Below the pieces are notes generated by a model that ran no database searches, was not told where the DNA came from, and worked only from the letters and a program-made list of their open reading frames with translations. A stretch of DNA of 9,237 nt from JAKBCQ01 sp021807585 (GTDB taxonomy: Bacteria > Planctomycetota > Planctomycetia > Isosphaerales > Isosphaeraceae). Below are positions 7,034 through 9,237 of the stretch, in pieces. The stretch lies in contig DAHWFG010000333.1 in the NCBI GenBank assembly GCA_027325115.1, positions 1 to 9,237 on the forward strand, in the 5' to 3' direction. The number at the start of each line of letters is the position of its first letter. The stretch's first letter is position 1. The position numbers were made by a program, and so were the translations under genes.

Positions 7034-7244
7034 GGTCGATTCGATAAACCGTCATCTTAAACCGCGCGGCGCAACCCGTATTTTTCAAACGCGTTAAGAC
7101 GCGGCGTGGGCGTTCGACGACTCCCGTCGATCGAATCTCGCCGCGACCGAACGATCCTCACACCCTCTCGTTTCGGCTCGGCTATCGTCGCGCTCGGGGG
7201 CTTCTTATAATCAATGCGATCGATCCCGCGAGGGGCGATCGCGT

Positions 7245-7275
7245 TTGACACGCGCGCGAGAGGTTTTCTTATATC
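7245..7275 (+). promoter_or_regulatory. Possible promoter of the TPR/FG-GAP gene
   Basis: A perfect -35 TTGACA (7245-7250) is followed after 19 bases by TATATC (7270-7275), a four-of-six -10 with a spacer longer than the ideal 17. The leader would be about 65 bases and AT-rich. The TATAAT at 7206-7211 is an alternative -10. Confidence 0.4.
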
Positions 7276-7337
7276 CGTTTTCCGACCGATCGCGGCTTTG
7301 ATCAAACAATCAGATGATTATCATATCCATTATTAAA

Positions 7338-7341
7338 GAGG
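7338..7341 (+). promoter_or_regulatory. Ribosome binding site fixing a GTG start
   Basis: GAGG, within AAAGAGG (7335-7341), stands 7 bases before the GTG at 7349 and selects it over the later in-frame ATG and GTG codons. Confidence 0.65.
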
Positions 7342-7348
7342 TTTCACC

Positions 7349-9237
7349 GTGTTTAATTTAAGATCGGGCCGAACGCGTTCACTCGTTCGGATCTTCGCAT
7401 CGGGTTGGATCGCGCTCGCCGCGATGATTCCTTTGGGCTGTTGGAAGAGTTCCGATTCGCCCGTTCCTTCGAAATCGAAGGTCAAACTCGTCGACGAGAT
7501 TCCCGCGGTCGTGCTCGACAAAGTGCTCGAGGCGCACGCGCTTGGAGTCGGCCATATGGAGCGATACGAATACGCCGCCGCGGCCGAGCAATTCCGCATC
7601 GTGCGCAATCTCGCCCCCGGATGGATTCCGGGTTCGATCAACATGGCGCTCGCGCTGTTAAACGATTCGGGCGCGGCGATCGCCGAAAAACGGAAGAGAG
7701 AGGGCAAACCCGCCGCATCGGCCGCCGTCGAGGCGCAGGCGCCGGAATCCGATCAATTCTCCGAGCCGATCCGCCTGCTCGACGAAGTGATCGATCGCGA
7801 TCCGCTCAACCTTCATGCGCACTTTTGTAAAGGCCTGATATACAAACAGATCGGCAAAACCGAAGAGGCGCACCGCGAATTCGAGCTCGTCAAAGAAAAA
7901 GATCCGAACGACGCTCACGCGTGGATGTTTTTCGGCGACACGCTGTTGGTGATAAACGCCGAGGGAAAGCTCGATCTACCTCGCGCAGGCGATTCCGAAA
8001 TCCTTATTGATATTTATAGCAAAGCGCTTGCATGCGATCCGTATTCGAACCCGGCGCTCTATAAATTGCAGTCGGCGAATCGGCTCGCGATCGCGAATCT
8101 TCAATCGCGGATTGAGAAGGCGAAGAGCGAACCCGGAGGCGCCGAGAAGGTGAAGGAGCTGAGTGCGAGGCGGGACGAAGCTCGCCGTAAGCTGATCGAT
8201 TTTGGAGCGCTTTGGCGAAAACTGAACCCTCAGAACAACGCCGCTGCGCCTGGAGAATTGCCGAGCGACGCTTACGGAGACACCGGCAAGTACGCGACCG
8301 TGATCAATCCCGAGCCGCGCCGGAAGGCGCCCGCGGGCGCCGTGCGCGCTCCCCGATTTTCCGGAATCACCCCCTTGCGCGTTCAATTGCCCGCCGATAC
8401 GAGGTGGGTTAAAGAAAGCGATTTCACGGGCAAGCTCGAGCTTTTGGGACGGGCGCGGAAGCGCTTCGGCGCGGCGTCGGCGGCGTTCGATTACGATCAC
8501 GACGGTCGTCTCGATCTTTATCTCGCCGCCGCGGTCGTCGGCCCCAGGGGAGTGCGCGACGCGCTCCTGCTGAATCGCAACGATTACTCGTTTGAAGACG
8601 TAACCACTCAAGTCGGCTTGCCCGACGATTTCGCGTCGCTCGCGGTCGCCGCCGCCGATTTCGACGCCGATCGCAACGTCGATTTGTTTCTCGCCGGGGT
8701 CGGCGAATCGCGGCTGATGCGCGATAACGGCGAGCGGTTTATCGACGAATCGAACCGGGCGGGGTTCGACAAGCTTCCCAAAGGCGTTTGCCCCGCGGCG
8801 CGGTGGCTCGATATCGATCAAGACGGCGATCTCGATCTTTATATTGTCAATTATACATCAATGGAACGAGTGGACGAGGCTTTCGCCGCGAAAACCGCGG
8901 CGGGGATGCGTAATATCGCGTTGCGGAACGACGGCAAGCCGGCGCGACTGAGCGGGCCCGAGGAGAATTGGGCGCCTGCGGCGACCGCTCCGCTCAATCT
9001 CAAGGCGACGAAAGGCTTGTCGATCGCGTTCACCCCCTGGCCGAAAAACGACGCGATCGACGGCGGCGAGACGCCCCACACGGGATTCGCGGCGCTCGAT
9101 CTTGACGGCGATCGCGATCTCGATTTTGTCGTCGTCGCCGACGGCGCGCCTCCGCTGGCGATCCTCAACGACCGCCTAGGCCGGTTCCATACCGCAACAC
9201 TTAAAGATATCGATCTACAATCGCCTCTTTCAGGCGT
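7349..9237 (+). CDS. Exported TPR and FG-GAP/VCBS repeat protein, 3' end cut off
   Basis: The frame is open from GTG 7349 to the right edge: 629 residues with no stop. The N-terminus is Arg-rich, then has a hydrophobic stretch (15-29) ending in PLGC. Cys31 could be lipidated, although Pro at the -3 position is atypical for a lipobox. Residues about 60-205 form TPR-like helices, clearest at 150-200 (DPLNLHAHFCKGLIYKQIGKTEEA and the next DPNDAHAWMFFGDTLL). A charged, probably coiled stretch follows (245-285). From about 375 there are at least four FG-GAP/VCBS units, each with a calcium-loop pattern: FDYDHDGRLDLYL (~380), FDADRNVDLFL (~437), LDIDQDGDLDLYIVN (~486) and LDLDGDRDLDFVVV (~584). This resembles the CRTAC1/ASPIC-UnbV-type proteins common in planctomycetes, where a C-terminal ASPIC/UnbV domain often follows; it would lie outside the window. 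The role is unknown, and a surface or periplasmic binding scaffold is an inference. Confidence 0.88.
   Translation, partial: MFNLRSGRTRSLVRIFASGWIALAAMIPLGCWKSSDSPVPSKSKVKLVDEIPAVVLDKVLEAHALGVGHMERYEYAAAAEQFRIVRNLAPGWIPGSINMALALLNDSGAAIAEKRKREGKPAASAAVEAQAPESDQFSEPIRLLDEVIDRDPLNLHAHFCKGLIYKQIGKTEEAHREFELVKEKDPNDAHAWMFFGDTLLVINAEGKLDLPRAGDSEILIDIYSKALACDPYSNPALYKLQSANRLAIANLQSRIEKAKSEPGGAEKVKELSARRDEARRKLIDFGALWRKLNPQNNAAAPGELPSDAYGDTGKYATVINPEPRRKAPAGAVRAPRFSGITPLRVQLPADTRWVKESDFTGKLELLGRARKRFGAASAAFDYDHDGRLDLYLAAAVVGPRGVRDALLLNRNDYSFEDVTTQVGLPDDFASLAVAAADFDADRNVDLFLAGVGESRLMRDNGERFIDESNRAGFDKLPKGVCPAARWLDIDQDGDLDLYIVNYTSMERVDEAFAAKTAAGMRNIALRNDGKPARLSGPEENWAPAATAPLNLKATKGLSIAFTPWPKNDAIDGGETPHTGFAALDLDGDRDLDFVVVADGAPPLAILNDRLGRFHTATLKDIDLQSPLSG

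Larger units (their letters stand above)
6958..7348. other. Divergent intergenic region with two promoters
   Basis: 391 bp without a convincing gene, lying between the divergent lpxH-like and TPR/FG-GAP genes. It holds the promoters listed separately and a perfect TATAAT (7206-7211, + strand) with no good -35 in front of it. It also has several CGATCG palindromes and an AT-rich leader (about 7295-7340) before the right-hand gene. Short frames here and on the minus strand have no recognisable product. Confidence 0.6.

Noticed and set aside
6852..7088. 78-codon minus-strand ORF overlapping the start of the lpxH-like gene
   Set aside because: It overlaps about 106 bases of a well-supported gene, contains the best lpxH promoter, and its peptide shows no recognisable feature.
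7057..7305. 82-codon minus-strand ORF in the divergent region
   Set aside because: No ribosome binding site stood out, the product is basic and unrecognisable, and it covers promoter sequence.
7976..8821. 281-codon minus-strand ORF
   Set aside because: Antisense of the TPR/FG-GAP gene, whose frame runs unbroken to the window end and has clear repeats.

Overview
The window looks like ordinary chromosome from a Gram-negative bacterium, most likely a planctomycete (Planctomycetota, perhaps Isosphaera-like). This is an inference. It rests on a secreted TPR plus FG-GAP/VCBS protein of the kind abundant in that phylum, two polytopic GT-C-like membrane proteins, a lipid A type phosphoesterase, frequent GTG/TTG starts, and a very strong excess of the palindrome CGATCG. 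I see no rRNA, tRNA, transposase, phage gene or CRISPR array.

Layout. (1) 1-3024, + strand: two consecutive polytopic membrane proteins. The first is cut by the left edge. The second (1474-3024) has the loop-1 aspartate and early topology of GT-C (GT39/ArnT-like) glycosyltransferases. (2) 3206-6219, + strand: a tight cluster of gpsA (glycerol-3-phosphate dehydrogenase), a DUF1802 protein after 21 bp, and a rhomboid-family membrane protein whose TTG start overlaps the DUF1802 stop (TTGA). The rhomboid has an extra helical region and a proline/glutamine-rich tail built from a 36-bp tandem repeat. (3) 6244-6957, - strand: an LpxH-like metallophosphoesterase convergent with the rhomboid, with a good sigma70-type promoter. 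(4) 6958-7348: a 391-bp divergent intergenic region. (5) 7349-9237, + strand: a probable lipoprotein with TPRs and at least four FG-GAP/VCBS calcium-binding repeats, cut by the right edge.

Working together. Most genes point to the cell envelope: lipid-linked sugar transfer, glycerol-3-phosphate supply for phospholipids, lipid A precursor processing, intramembrane proteolysis and a secreted repeat protein. Only the gpsA-DUF1802-rhomboid set looks like a true operon.

I do not see a clear new multi-gene system. The points most worth checking are the DUF1802-rhomboid coupling, the rhomboid's altered GxSG motif and repeat tail, the HIP1-like abundance of CGATCG, G8 tracts inside two coding regions, and tiny ORFs overlapping two gene starts.
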